Of a stretch of DNA of 64,000 bases, positions 8,295 through 16,628 are shown one piece after another. The stretch comes from Mycobacterium pinniadriaticum (GTDB lineage: Bacteria; Actinomycetota; Actinomycetes; Mycobacteriales; Mycobacteriaceae). The DNA is taken from the NCBI RefSeq assembly GCF_026242045.1, contig NZ_JAPJDO010000029.1, positions 1 to 64,000 of the forward strand, read 5' to 3'. The position numbers and the translations under genes are program-made. The notes below the pieces were generated by a model, which saw nothing but the letters and a program-made list of their open reading frames with translations, was not told where the DNA came from and ran no database searches. Positions within the stretch are counted from its first letter, which is position 1. Each line of letters begins with the position of its first letter.

Positions 8295-9547
8295 TCTGTG
8301 CTGCTTTCGGTAAGCGGGGTCCCGTCGCGCAGGTGCGGCGCCAGGACGTTCTCGTACATGTTCAGCGCGCTGGCGATCGCCATGTGCATATCCAGGTATT
8401 GATAGGTACCCAGCCTGCCACCGAAGAGCACCTTCGCCGAGGAGGTCTCCTGCCTGGCCCGGCTTCGGTAGGCGGTCAGCATTGCGCGGTCGGTCTCGGT
8501 GTTGATCGGGTAGTACGGCTCGTCGTCGTCGGCGGCGAACCGGGAGTACTCCCGCATGATGACCGTCTTGTCGGTCGGGTAGTCGCGTTCCGGGTGGAAG
8601 TGCCGGAACTCGTGGATGCGGGTGTAGGGCACGTCGAGATCGTTGTAGTTCATCACCGGGGTGCCTTGAAAATCTCCGCAGTCGCTCAAAACTTCGAGCT
8701 CGAAGTCCAGGGTGCGCCAGCCCAACCGTCCGTCGGCGTAGTCGAAGTAGCGGTCCAGCGGGCCGGTGTACACGACCGGGGCGTCGGGGCTCTGGGCCCG
8801 CAGGGTGTCGCGGACCTCGAACCAATCGGTATCGGTGCGGACCTCGATGAGGTCGTCGGCGGCCATGTTCTCCAGCCACTTGGTGTAGCCCTCGACCGGC
8901 AGACCCTCGTAGGTGTCGTTGAAGTAGCGGTTGTCGAAGTTGTAGCGCACCGGGAGGCGATTGATGACGGCAGCCGGAAGATCGGCGGGATCGGTCTGCC
9001 ACTGCTTGGCGGTGTAACCCTTGACGAACGCCTCGTAGAGCGGGCGGCCGATCAGCGAAATGGCCTTCTCTTCGAGATTGGCGGCTTCGTCGGTGTTGAA
9101 CTCGGCGGCCTGCTCCTTGATCAGCTGGCGGGCTTCGTCGGGGGTGAAGTACTTGCCGAAGAACTGCGCCACCAACCCCAATCCCATCGGGAACTGATAG
9201 GCCTGTCCGCTGTGCATCGCGAACACCCGGTGCTGATATCCGGTGAAGTCGGTGAACTGCCGGACGTAGTCCCACACCTTCTTGTTGGAGGTGTGGAACA
9301 GATGCGCGCCGTACCTGTGGATCTCGATACCCGTCTGCGGCTCGGGCTCGGAGTAGGCGTTGCCCCCGATGTGCGGCCGACGTTCGACAACCAGAACCCG
9401 TTTGCCGAGTTGGCTGGCCGCCCGCTCGGCGACGGTCAGGCCGAAGAAGCCGGAGCCGACGACGAGGAGGTCGAACGATCGCGATTCGGCCGGGGATTTG
9501 GATCCGGCGGGCAGGAGCGGAGCAACCCGGGAATCTGAACTGGTCAT
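8291..9547 (-). CDS. glf: UDP-galactopyranose mutase
   Basis: FAD-dependent mutase converting UDP-galactopyranose to UDP-galactofuranose, the donor for GlfT1 and GlfT2. The 418-residue protein has the dinucleotide-binding motif LLVVGSGFFGLTVAERAA followed by VVERRPHIGGNAYSE, the typical UGM sequence HRYGAHLFHTSNKKVWDYV, and the C-terminal FGGRLGTYQYLDMHMAIASAL. About 25 residues precede the FAD motif, somewhat more than some family members, so a start slightly downstream cannot be excluded. It is the first gene of the minus-strand glf-glfT2-PAP2-ubiA-aftB cluster and is divergent from erp, with 245 nt between them for both promoters. Confidence 0.97.
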   Translation of the reverse strand: MTSSDSRVAPLLPAGSKSPAESRSFDLLVVGSGFFGLTVAERAASQLGKRVLVVERRPHIGGNAYSEPEPQTGIEIHRYGAHLFHTSNKKVWDYVRQFTDFTGYQHRVFAMHSGQAYQFPMGLGLVAQFFGKYFTPDEARQLIKEQAAEFNTDEAANLEEKAISLIGRPLYEAFVKGYTAKQWQTDPADLPAAVINRLPVRYNFDNRYFNDTYEGLPVEGYTKWLENMAADDLIEVRTDTDWFEVRDTLRAQSPDAPVVYTGPLDRYFDYADGRLGWRTLDFELEVLSDCGDFQGTPVMNYNDLDVPYTRIHEFRHFHPERDYPTDKTVIMREYSRFAADDDEPYYPINTETDRAMLTAYRSRARQETSSAKVLFGGRLGTYQYLDMHMAIASALNMYENVLAPHLRDGTPLTESSTE

Positions 9548-9792
9548 CGGCGCCTAGGTTATCGGACCGCGGCGGTGTGACCCGCATCGCAAGGCCAAGC
9601 GCCAGCGGGAAATCGGCTGTGCTCGCAACGAATCAAGGTCGCAATTAGCTCACGATTCCGCATCGCCACTCTGGACACTCCAATAACACCCGTACCATCA
9701 ATCACGTTGGCTTCGGGCCCGGCGCACGGCCGATTCCGGGCCTTAACGAATAGCTCAGACACGAACGCTGTCTAAAAATTGAGGAGACTTCC

Positions 9793-10767
9793 GTGCCGAA
9801 CCGACGTCGACGCAGGCTCTCGACAGCCATGAGCGCGGTCGCCGCCCTGGCCGTCGCAAGTCCAATTGCCGCTATTGGTGTGGTCGAGCTGACCGCCGCC
9901 CCGCAGAAGGCGCCCGAGCAGCGCGACTTCGTTCGCGCCGCGGTGGTGACCGATCTGCCCAACGAGCTGATGTCCGCGCTGCAGCAGGGTCTCTCGCAAT
10001 TCGGGATCAACCTCCCACCGCTGCCGACGGGCCTGAGCCCGGCCGGCGCTCAACCGGCACAGGCCGGGCCGACGCTGACCACACCCAGCCTGGCGACGCC
10101 CGGGCTCACCACCCCCGGCCTGACCACCCCGGGTCTCACCACCCCCGGCCTGACCACCCCCGGTCTCACCACGCCGAGCCTCACCACACCAGGGCTCACC
10201 ACACCCGGTCTGACCACACCCGGTCTGACCACCCCCGGTCTCACCACCCCCGGGCTCACCACTCCCAGCGTCAGCACCCCGGGCCTCACCACCCCCGGCC
10301 TGACCACACCCGGCCTGACCACACCCGGCCTGACCACACCCAGCGTCAGCACCCCGGGTCTCACGGTGCCCCCGGCGTCGGCTTCCTTGACCGATCCCGC
10401 CCTGACCAACCCGGCGCTGACCACTCCGCAGCTCGACGCGGGAACTCCGTCGCTGACGAGCCCCGGGCTGACCAGCCCCTCGGCGACCGGACTCGGCTTG
10501 CCCAACGAGCAGCCGATCAGCGCACCCCTGGGCCCGGTCGCCGGGACCTATCCGATCCTCGGTGATCCGTCACTGGCCATGCCGACCGCACCGGCCGCGT
10601 CCGGCGGGATCATCAGCGACTTGAGCAGCGCCGCCAACCAGCTCGGCGTCGGGCAAGCGATCGACCTGCTCAAGGGTGTGGTCATGCCGTCGATTACCCA
10701 GGCGATCCAAGGCGCCTCGACGGCGGCCGCCGCGACCCCAGCGGAAGCGGCAGCCCCGGCCGGTTAA
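9793..10767 (+). CDS. erp: Exported repetitive protein Erp
   Basis: Secreted or surface-associated mycobacterial virulence factor (Rv3810, PirG, also called the 36 kDa antigen). The 324-residue protein has a signal peptide (basic MPNRRRRR, then a hydrophobic stretch to about residue 35), a variable N-terminal domain, 19 tandem five-residue units of PGLTT type at about residues 94-193, and an alanine/proline-rich C-terminus with a moderately hydrophobic helix. The GTG start at 9793 is fixed by GAGGAG at 9781. Its position divergent from glf is conserved. Loss of erp lowers envelope integrity and persistence in model mycobacteria. Repeat number varies between species and marks this orthologue. 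Confidence 0.95.
   Translation: MPNRRRRRLSTAMSAVAALAVASPIAAIGVVELTAAPQKAPEQRDFVRAAVVTDLPNELMSALQQGLSQFGINLPPLPTGLSPAGAQPAQAGPTLTTPSLATPGLTTPGLTTPGLTTPGLTTPGLTTPSLTTPGLTTPGLTTPGLTTPGLTTPGLTTPSVSTPGLTTPGLTTPGLTTPGLTTPSVSTPGLTVPPASASLTDPALTNPALTTPQLDAGTPSLTSPGLTSPSATGLGLPNEQPISAPLGPVAGTYPILGDPSLAMPTAPAASGGIISDLSSAANQLGVGQAIDLLKGVVMPSITQAIQGASTAAAATPAEAAAPAG
10072..10370 (+). repeat. erp: 15-bp tandem repeats encoding PGLTT units of Erp
   Basis: The DNA repeats every 15 bp inside erp. In protein terms the order is PSLAT, five PGLTT, PSLTT, five PGLTT, PSVST, four PGLTT, PSVST, PGLTV. Third codon positions vary between units, so this is an old array rather than a fresh expansion. Confidence 0.95.
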
Positions 10768-10785
10768 CGCAGACCTGCGTCGGAA

Positions 10786-10847
10786 CGGCACCGCAGGGTG
10801 GGTCAGGCCGCTAGGTCAGTTAACCCGGAGAGGCCCCTGCGGTGCCG
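10786..10847. terminator. Perfect 13-bp inverted repeat after erp
   Basis: CGGCACCGCAGGG at 10786-10798 pairs exactly with CCCTGCGGTGCCG at 10835-10847 across a 36-nt spacer. A smaller repeat, ACGCAG/CTGCGT, sits just before it at 10766-10779. The position, 18 nt after the erp stop and 80 nt before the next gene, fits a transcription terminator or 3' stabilising structure. The long spacer is unusual for a terminator. Confidence 0.5.
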
Positions 10848-10916
10848 TTGCAGGCTCAACTATCACTTTCTTCACACTGGCCCGTGTCGGAACAGTGGTA
10901 TCAGACGGCACATACG

Positions 10917-10922
10917 TAACAT
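10917..10922 (+). promoter_or_regulatory. -10 element for a probable leaderless transcript
   Basis: TAACAT (10917-10922) fits the mycobacterial TANNNT consensus and ends 6 nt before the GTG start codon at 10929, so transcription would begin at the start codon itself. No ribosome-binding site precedes this GTG, which agrees with a leaderless mRNA. Confidence 0.45.
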
Positions 10923-10928
10923 CGCCTT

Positions 10929-12563
10929 GTGTTGTCTCGTCGACCCGCGCCGACGATCGTGTTCTCCGCCATCGCGGCGACCGTCGTCATCCTGCCGTGG
11001 GCGATCACCGGGGTCCCCGGTTCGGAACACAAGGACGGCCCCCGCGCCGACGACACCGTGCTTTCCCAGCAGTCGCTGACCGGGTTGGGCGGCGGTGTGA
11101 CAGTTCGCGAAGTCAGCCAGACGACCCCGTTCTCCATGGTGGCGCTGACGGGTACCGACCTCACTGGAACATCGGCCCGGGTGCGAGCCAAACGACCGGA
11201 CGGAGCCTGGGGGCCGTGGTACGACGCGGAAACCCTCGAGTCCAATGCCGACGACAGCCAGCATGGCGGGCCGCGTGGCACCGACCCGGTTTTCGTGGGC
11301 ACCACCACCTCGGTGCAGATTGCGATCACCCGTCCGCCCGGTGCCCCGGTCACCAGCGCACCACCCGAGAACGGACTCGATGCCGGCAAGGAACTCGGCT
11401 ACGTGCCCGCGACGGCCGAACGGCCGTTCGCCCAGAACATCTCCGCCGTGCTCATCACACCGCCCAAGGCACCCGTCGACTCGCAGTGGAATCCTCCGAC
11501 GGCCGCACTGGGACCCGGTCAGCCACCCAACATCATCAGCCGTGCCCAGTGGGGCGCCGATGACCACCTGCGTTGTGGCAATACCGCCTACGGCAACGGA
11601 ATTCGCGCGGCAGTGGTACATCACACCGCGGGCAGCAACGACTACGCACCCGAAGACTCGGCGGCGATCGTCCGATCGATCTACGCCTACCACACTCGCA
11701 CCCTGGGCTGGTGTGACATCGCCTACAACGCGCTGGTGGACAAGTACGGGCAGGTCTTCGAAGGACGGGCCGGCGGGATCACGAAAGATGTAATAGGTTC
11801 GCACACCGGAGGTTTCAACACCGACGTGTGGGGCGTGTCGTTGATCGGCGACTTCGAGGACGTCCCGCCCACCGATATCATGATCCGCACCGTCGGTCGG
11901 CTGCTGGGCTGGCGGATGGGTCTGGATCACGTCAACCCACTCGGCACCGTCATGCTGAGGTCAGCCGGTGGCGACTACACTTTCTTCTCGGCCGGGTCGA
12001 CACCGACGGTGCCGACGATCTTCGCCCATCGCGACGTCGGCAACACCTTGTGTCCCGGCAACGCCGGCTATGCCGCGCTCGGCCAGATTCGGGATATCGC
12101 AGCACGATTCAATCGGCCACCCGACCTCGTCGACTCACTGCGTGGCGGCGCCATCCTCGCCAAGTGGGAAGCCATGGGCGGTAAGGACGGACCGCTGGGA
12201 CTGCCGACCTCACCGGAGGCATCCGCTGACGGCAACGCGCGCTACGCGACCTTCGAGCACGGCGCCATCTACTGGTCGCCGACCACCGAGGCGCAACCGC
12301 TGACCGGGGCCATCTATGAGGCCTGGGCCTCGCTCGGCTATGAGCGCGGTGCGCTGGGCCTACCGACCAGCGGCGAGATTCAGGAGCCCGAGTGGATCGT
12401 GCAGAACTTCCAGCACGGCACCCTGAACTTCGACCGGCAGACCCACAACATCTTGCGAGTGGTCGACGCGCTGACCCTGGTAATGCCGCCACCGCCCGCC
12501 GACGGGCCGCCGGTGCAGCTGGAGCGGTTCAGCCGCCCCGAGAACCCGGCGGTGGACCATTGA
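10929..12563 (+). CDS. Secreted amidase_2/PGRP-type protein with LGFP repeats (Rv3811-like)
   Basis: Exported 544-residue protein predicted to bind or cleave peptidoglycan. After an N-terminal hydrophobic signal/anchor (residues 10-28) comes a poorly conserved region, then an N-acetylmuramoyl-L-alanine amidase type 2/PGRP fold at about 200-390 with candidate zinc ligands in VVHHTAG, IFAHRDVG and TLCPG. Two LGFP repeats follow (GGKDGPLGLPTSPE and YERGALGLPTSGE), modules that tether corynebacterial and mycobacterial proteins to the cell wall. It lies between erp and a convergent HAD gene, as Rv3811 does. Whether it is an active hydrolase is not proven by sequence alone. Confidence 0.88.
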   Translation: MLSRRPAPTIVFSAIAATVVILPWAITGVPGSEHKDGPRADDTVLSQQSLTGLGGGVTVREVSQTTPFSMVALTGTDLTGTSARVRAKRPDGAWGPWYDAETLESNADDSQHGGPRGTDPVFVGTTTSVQIAITRPPGAPVTSAPPENGLDAGKELGYVPATAERPFAQNISAVLITPPKAPVDSQWNPPTAALGPGQPPNIISRAQWGADDHLRCGNTAYGNGIRAAVVHHTAGSNDYAPEDSAAIVRSIYAYHTRTLGWCDIAYNALVDKYGQVFEGRAGGITKDVIGSHTGGFNTDVWGVSLIGDFEDVPPTDIMIRTVGRLLGWRMGLDHVNPLGTVMLRSAGGDYTFFSAGSTPTVPTIFAHRDVGNTLCPGNAGYAALGQIRDIAARFNRPPDLVDSLRGGAILAKWEAMGGKDGPLGLPTSPEASADGNARYATFEHGAIYWSPTTEAQPLTGAIYEAWASLGYERGALGLPTSGEIQEPEWIVQNFQHGTLNFDRQTHNILRVVDALTLVMPPPPADGPPVQLERFSRPENPAVDH

Positions 12564-12602
12564 CGATTCTGCGGATTCTTCGCTCGCAGGTCTGAGGCAA
12601 AT

Positions 12603-13415
12603 CTAGAGCCACCAGCGTTCGAGGACCCGAGCCAGGCCGTCGTCAGCGTTGGATGCGGTCACCTCATTGGCGGCCGCGACCGCCTCCGGGTGTGCATTGC
12701 CCATTGCGACGCCGTGGCCGGCCCAGCGCAGCATCGGCACGTCGTTGGGCATATCTCCGAACGCGACCACATCCTCGGCGGTGATCTCCAACGGCCGCGC
12801 GACCTCTTCGACACCGGTCGCCTTACTGGTCCCGAGGGGATTGATCTCGATCAGGCCGTTGTTCGTGGAGTAGGTGATATCACCCTCTACCCCAATATGT
12901 TTGGCAAGAACAGCGGCCATATCCGAACTACGGGCACCGGCCTTGCGGATCAGTAGCTTCACCGCCGGTGCGCTCAGTAGGTCCTCGATCGAGACCTCGG
13001 TGTTGTCCGGGTTGAGCCACGCATGCTCATAGCCGGGTGAGCTCACGAACTGCGGAGTCGCAGAGTCGTGAGCGCTGCGCCCGACCCGCTCAACGGCCAG
13101 GCCGGCACCGGGGATCACCCGGGTGGCGATCTCGGCCAGCTCGGTCAGGACATCGACCGACAAGGTGTGCGCGGAGATGATGCGGTCCTGGTCGGGGTCG
13201 TAGATCACCGCACCGTTGGCGCACACGGCCATCGGTGCGAAACCCAGCGCCTCGACCACCGGTGACACCCACCGCGGCGGACGGCCGGTCGCCAGCACGA
13301 ATGTCGCGCCCGCGGCCACGGCGGCCCGCACCGCCTGGCGGGTGCGCGGCGTGACCCGCTCGTCGTCGTCGAGCAGCGTGCCGTCCACGTCGGTGGCGAT
13401 CAACGCCGGCAACAT
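12603..13415 (-). CDS. HAD-superfamily (Cof type) phosphatase
   Basis: Cytoplasmic Mg-dependent phosphatase of the HAD IIB/Cof group. The catalytic motif I is IATDVDGTLL (two Asp), motif II is the Thr of FVLATGRPP, and motif IV is VVAFGDMPNDVPML with the acidic pair; the inserted cap domain lies at about 85-190. At 270 residues it has the usual length. Its start overlaps the stop of the upstream acyltransferase by 1 nt, so it belongs to a three-gene operon with two phospholipid-type acyltransferases. The substrate is unknown; the context suggests a lipid or sugar phosphate. Position matches Rv3813c. Confidence 0.87.
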   Translation of the reverse strand: MLPALIATDVDGTLLDDDERVTPRTRQAVRAAVAAGATFVLATGRPPRWVSPVVEALGFAPMAVCANGAVIYDPDQDRIISAHTLSVDVLTELAEIATRVIPGAGLAVERVGRSAHDSATPQFVSSPGYEHAWLNPDNTEVSIEDLLSAPAVKLLIRKAGARSSDMAAVLAKHIGVEGDITYSTNNGLIEINPLGTSKATGVEEVARPLEITAEDVVAFGDMPNDVPMLRWAGHGVAMGNAHPEAVAAANEVTASNADDGLARVLERWWL

Positions 13416-14161
13416 CAGTGGTGCTCCCTTGCGCGGCGGGCCCGTTCGGCCAGCTCCGCCTCGTCGAGCCGCTTGGCCTCCTGCAGGCTCGGGGCCCCGC
13501 CGCCCAACGCCTCGGGGACCCAGTACTCGCCGGCCGGGTGCGGGTAGGCCAGCTGGACCTCATGCAGGATCGCGCTCATCTGATCCTTGAGGGCCGCTTC
13601 GAGCTCCGCGGCAGTCCCGGTCGGCGGAAGCGGCCGGCCGAAGCGGACGGTGAATGGAATCTTGTTGCGGCGCAGCTGCTTTGGGTGGTCTTTGGTCCAT
13701 ATCCGATGGGCCCCCCACACGATGCACGGAATGATCGGGACCTGAGCCTCCAGCGCCATGCGCGCAGCCCCGCTCTTGAAGTCCTTGAGGACGAAGGCCC
13801 GGCTGATGGTGGCTTCGGGATAGACCCCCACCAACTCACCGGCTTTCAGCTGACGAACCGCCTCGACATAAGCCTCGCCACCGGCCCGCCGGTTGACCGG
13901 GATCGTCTTTGTTCGCCTGATCAGCAAGTTCACGATCCGCACGTCCTGCATTTCGGCCTTGATCATGAACCGGATACGGCGCTTACGTTGGTACGTGCCC
14001 AGCGCGGCCGGCAGGAAGTCGATATAGCTGGTGTGGTTGATCGCGACCACGGCGCCGCCCCGTGCGGGAACGTTCTCGAGCCCCTCGAAGGTGATCTTGG
14101 TCCCCGCCGCCCGGACCGCCACCGAGGCGGCGATCTCCAGGGTGCGGAAAACGGGTTCCAT
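13415..14161 (-). CDS. PlsC-type acyltransferase (1-acylglycerol-3-phosphate acyltransferase family)
   Basis: A 248-residue acyltransferase with the PlsC/LPLAT motifs NHTSYID (HX4D catalytic pair), YPEATIS and the downstream IPCIVWGAHRIW. Expected to acylate lysophosphatidate or a related acceptor at the inner membrane. It is strongly similar to the next gene upstream (shared EPV..T start, GELVGVYPEATISR, GAARMA and an HPAGE.WVP C-terminal tail), so the two are tandem paralogues; M. tuberculosis has Rv3814c-Rv3816c here. The conserved tail HPAGEYWVPEALGGGAPS is not part of the PlsC core and its role is unknown. 5 nt separate it from the upstream paralogue. Confidence 0.88.
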   Translation of the reverse strand: MEPVFRTLEIAASVAVRAAGTKITFEGLENVPARGGAVVAINHTSYIDFLPAALGTYQRKRRIRFMIKAEMQDVRIVNLLIRRTKTIPVNRRAGGEAYVEAVRQLKAGELVGVYPEATISRAFVLKDFKSGAARMALEAQVPIIPCIVWGAHRIWTKDHPKQLRRNKIPFTVRFGRPLPPTGTAAELEAALKDQMSAILHEVQLAYPHPAGEYWVPEALGGGAPSLQEAKRLDEAELAERARRAREHH

Positions 14162-14166
14162 GACTG

Positions 14167-14934
14167 CTACCCCGGCGGATCCGGTCGCTGTGCCCGTCTG
14201 GCCGCCTTTTCGGCCGCTTCGGCAGCTTCCATTGCGGCGGCCTCCGCCAACGTCGGCGCGCCACCGCCCAACCGGTGCGGGACCCAGAATTCCCCGGCCG
14301 GATGGGGACCGTAGCTGTCCTGCACATGTTCGAGCAGATGCTGCATTCTCGAGTGCAGCAGCGCGGTCAGCTCATTGGCCGGCAACGTCGGAGCGATGGG
14401 TTCACCCACCGCGATCGAGATGGGCACCCTGGGTCGCCACATCTTGCGCGGACGGCCCTTGGTCCAGATCCGCTGGGCACCCCACACGATGTGCGGGATG
14501 ATCGGTACGTCCGCCGCGATCGCCATGCGCGCCGCCCCGGACTTGAAACCCTTGAGCTCGAAGCTACGGCTGATCGTCGCCTCCGGGTAAACGCCCACGA
14601 GCTCGCCGGCCTTCAGGGCCAGGCAGGCGGCGTCGAACGAGGCGGCGCCACTGTCCCGATCCACCGGGATGTGCCGCAGGCTGCGCATGATCGGGCCGGT
14701 GACCTTGGCGTCGAAGACCTCACGTTTGGCCATGAACCGCACCTTGCGACCTCTGCCCTGCAGATAGGCGGGCAGGCCGGCGAAGGTGAAATCGAAGTAG
14801 CTGGTGTGGTTGATCGCGATGACAGCCCCACCAGTGATGGGGAGGTTCTCGACGCCGGTCACGGTGAACTTCAGGCCCTGCACCCGCCAGGTCAGGCGGG
14901 CAAGCTGGATGACAGTCCCGTACACCGGTTCCAC
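14167..14934 (-). CDS. PlsC-type acyltransferase, tandem paralogue
   Basis: Second PlsC/LPLAT acyltransferase with NHTSYFD and YPEATIS motifs and the same tail HPAGEFWVPHRLGGGAP. I place the start at the GTG at 14934, which gives MEPVYGTVIQ, matching MEPVFRTLEI of the downstream paralogue, and 255 residues; the frame stays open further upstream to 15003, but that part is not similar to the paralogue. It is the first gene of the acyltransferase-acyltransferase-HAD operon, divergent from the Rieske-domain gene. Two 22-nt direct repeats lie in the shared upstream region. Confidence 0.85.
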   Translation of the reverse strand: MEPVYGTVIQLARLTWRVQGLKFTVTGVENLPITGGAVIAINHTSYFDFTFAGLPAYLQGRGRKVRFMAKREVFDAKVTGPIMRSLRHIPVDRDSGAASFDAACLALKAGELVGVYPEATISRSFELKGFKSGAARMAIAADVPIIPHIVWGAQRIWTKGRPRKMWRPRVPISIAVGEPIAPTLPANELTALLHSRMQHLLEHVQDSYGPHPAGEFWVPHRLGGGAPTLAEAAAMEAAEAAEKAARRAQRPDPPG

Positions 14935-14957
14935 AGCGGTCAGCCTAGCCCGCCGCC

Positions 14958-15035
14958 GATGCGGGCCGCTTGCGGACCGGGGAGGAAGCGGGCCATCCAA
15001 CACCGCCGCTGACGATGCGGGCCGCCTGCGGACCG
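14958..15035. repeat. Pair of 22-nt direct repeats in a divergent promoter region
   Basis: Two copies (14958-14979 and 15014-15035) start GATGCGGGCCGC and end TGCGGACCG, and differ at one base (T or C after the second CGC). Each contains the palindromic core GCGGGCCGC. They are 56 bp apart between the acyltransferase operon and the Rieske-domain gene, so they could be regulator sites; no known regulator was recognised. Confidence 0.6.
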
Positions 15036-15077
15036 CTAAGCTCGTCTCGGGTGCAGCGACCAGGGGAAAGGGGATTC

Positions 15078-16628
15078 GTGCAGGTCACCAGCATCGGCCA
15101 CGCCGGCTTTCGGATCGACACCCAAGCGGGAAGCATCCTGTGCGACCCGTGGCTGAACCCGGCGTATTTCGCCTCGTGGTTCGTCTTCCCGGATAACAGC
15201 GGGCTGGACTGGGCTTGTCTGGGCGACTGCGATTATCTCTACGTCTCGCACCTGCACAAGGATCATTTCGACCCGAAATTGCTGGCCGAGTATGTCAACA
15301 AGGACGCCGTCGTTCTGCTGCCGGATTTCCCGGTACCCGACCTGAAACGCGAACTCGAGAGGGTGGGCTTTCACCGGTTCTTCGAAACCGCCGACTCGGT
15401 CAGGCATCGCGTCAGCGGACCCAAGGGCGAACTGGACGTGATGATCGTTGCACTGCGGGCACCGGCCGACGGCCCCATCGGCGACTCGGGACTGATCGTC
15501 TCCGACGGCACCACCACGGTCTTCAACATGAACGACTCGCGGCCGCTGGCGGTGGACGTGCTCGCCGAAGAATTCGGCCACATCGACGTGCACATGCTGC
15601 AGTACTCGGGCGCGATCTGGTACCCGATGGTGTACGACATGCCGGCGCGTGCCAAGCAATCGTTCGGAACACAGAAGCGTCAACGCGGCATGGACCGTTG
15701 CCGCCAATACATCGCCGACGTCGGTGCGACGTGGGTGATCCCGTCGGCCGGACCGCCGTGCTTCCTGGACCCCGCACTGCGCGACCTCAACGATGACCAC
15801 GGCGACCCCGCCAACATCTTCCCCGACCAGATGGTGTTCCTGGAACAGATGCACCTGAACGGAAACGACGGCGGCCTGTTGATGATTCCCGGCTCGGTCG
15901 CTGATTTCACTGGTACGCAACTGGATTCGCTGACACATCCGCTGCCGACCGCCGACGTGGAGGCGATTTTCACCACCGGCAAGGCCGACTATATCGCCGA
16001 CTATGCCGAGCGGATGGCGCCGGTGCTGGCGGCCGAGAAGGCCGGGTGGGCGCCCGCCACCGGTGAGCCGCTCCTGGAGCCGCTGCGTGCGAAGTTCGAG
16101 CCGATCATGCTGCAGAGCGATCAGATCTGCGACGGTATCGGGTATCCGGTGGAGTTGCGGCTGGGCGCGGAGACCGTCGTGCTGGATTTCCCGAAACGTG
16201 CCGTGCGCGAACCGGTTGCCGACGAGAAGTTCCGCTACGGCTTCGAGATCGCGCCCGAACTGGTGCGGACGGTTCTCCGTGACAACGAACCCGACTGGGT
16301 CAACACCATCTTTCTGTCTACCCGGTTCCGGGCGTGGCGGGTCGGCGGATACAACGAGTATCTGTACACCTTCTTCAAATGCCTGACCGACGAGCGGATC
16401 GCCTACGCCGACGGCTGGTTCGCCGAGGCGCGCGACGACAGCAGCGAAGTCACACTGAACGGTTGGACGATTCAGCGTCGCTGCCCCCATCTCAAGGCCG
16501 ATCTGTCGAAATTCGGTGTGGTGGAAGGTTCGACGCTGACCTGCAACCTGCACGGCTGGCAATGGAACCTCGAGAACGGCCGCTGCCTGACAACCAACGG
16601 CCACGAATTGCGGTGTGCCCGGCGATGA
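15078..16628 (+). CDS. Metallo-beta-lactamase-fold/Rieske [2Fe-2S] fusion protein (Rv3818-like)
   Basis: The N-terminal two thirds have a UlaG-like metallo-hydrolase fold: SIGHAGFRIDT opening, then VSHLHKDHFDP carrying the HXHXDH metal motif. The C-terminal ~55 residues form a Rieske domain: Cys-Pro-His in RRCPHLKADL and CNLHGW 17 residues later, the CXH/CXXH pair that binds a [2Fe-2S] cluster. Substrate and electron partner are unknown. GTG at 15078 is preceded by AGGGGAAAGGGGA and gives 516 residues, the length I recall for Rv3818; the frame extends upstream without support. The next gene overlaps its stop by 4 nt. Confidence 0.85.
   Translation: MQVTSIGHAGFRIDTQAGSILCDPWLNPAYFASWFVFPDNSGLDWACLGDCDYLYVSHLHKDHFDPKLLAEYVNKDAVVLLPDFPVPDLKRELERVGFHRFFETADSVRHRVSGPKGELDVMIVALRAPADGPIGDSGLIVSDGTTTVFNMNDSRPLAVDVLAEEFGHIDVHMLQYSGAIWYPMVYDMPARAKQSFGTQKRQRGMDRCRQYIADVGATWVIPSAGPPCFLDPALRDLNDDHGDPANIFPDQMVFLEQMHLNGNDGGLLMIPGSVADFTGTQLDSLTHPLPTADVEAIFTTGKADYIADYAERMAPVLAAEKAGWAPATGEPLLEPLRAKFEPIMLQSDQICDGIGYPVELRLGAETVVLDFPKRAVREPVADEKFRYGFEIAPELVRTVLRDNEPDWVNTIFLSTRFRAWRVGGYNEYLYTFFKCLTDERIAYADGWFAEARDDSSEVTLNGWTIQRRCPHLKADLSKFGVVEGSTLTCNLHGWQWNLENGRCLTTNGHELRCARR

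Noticed and set aside
8295..9587. In-frame 1,074-residue frame running through glf into glfT2
   Set aside because: The upstream part lies in the wrong frame of glf and lacks any family similarity; the ATG at 8294 with ATGA overlap gives normal GlfT2 length.
10072..10370. CRISPR array
   Set aside because: Repeats are 15 bp, contiguous without spacers and in frame with erp, so they are a coding repeat.
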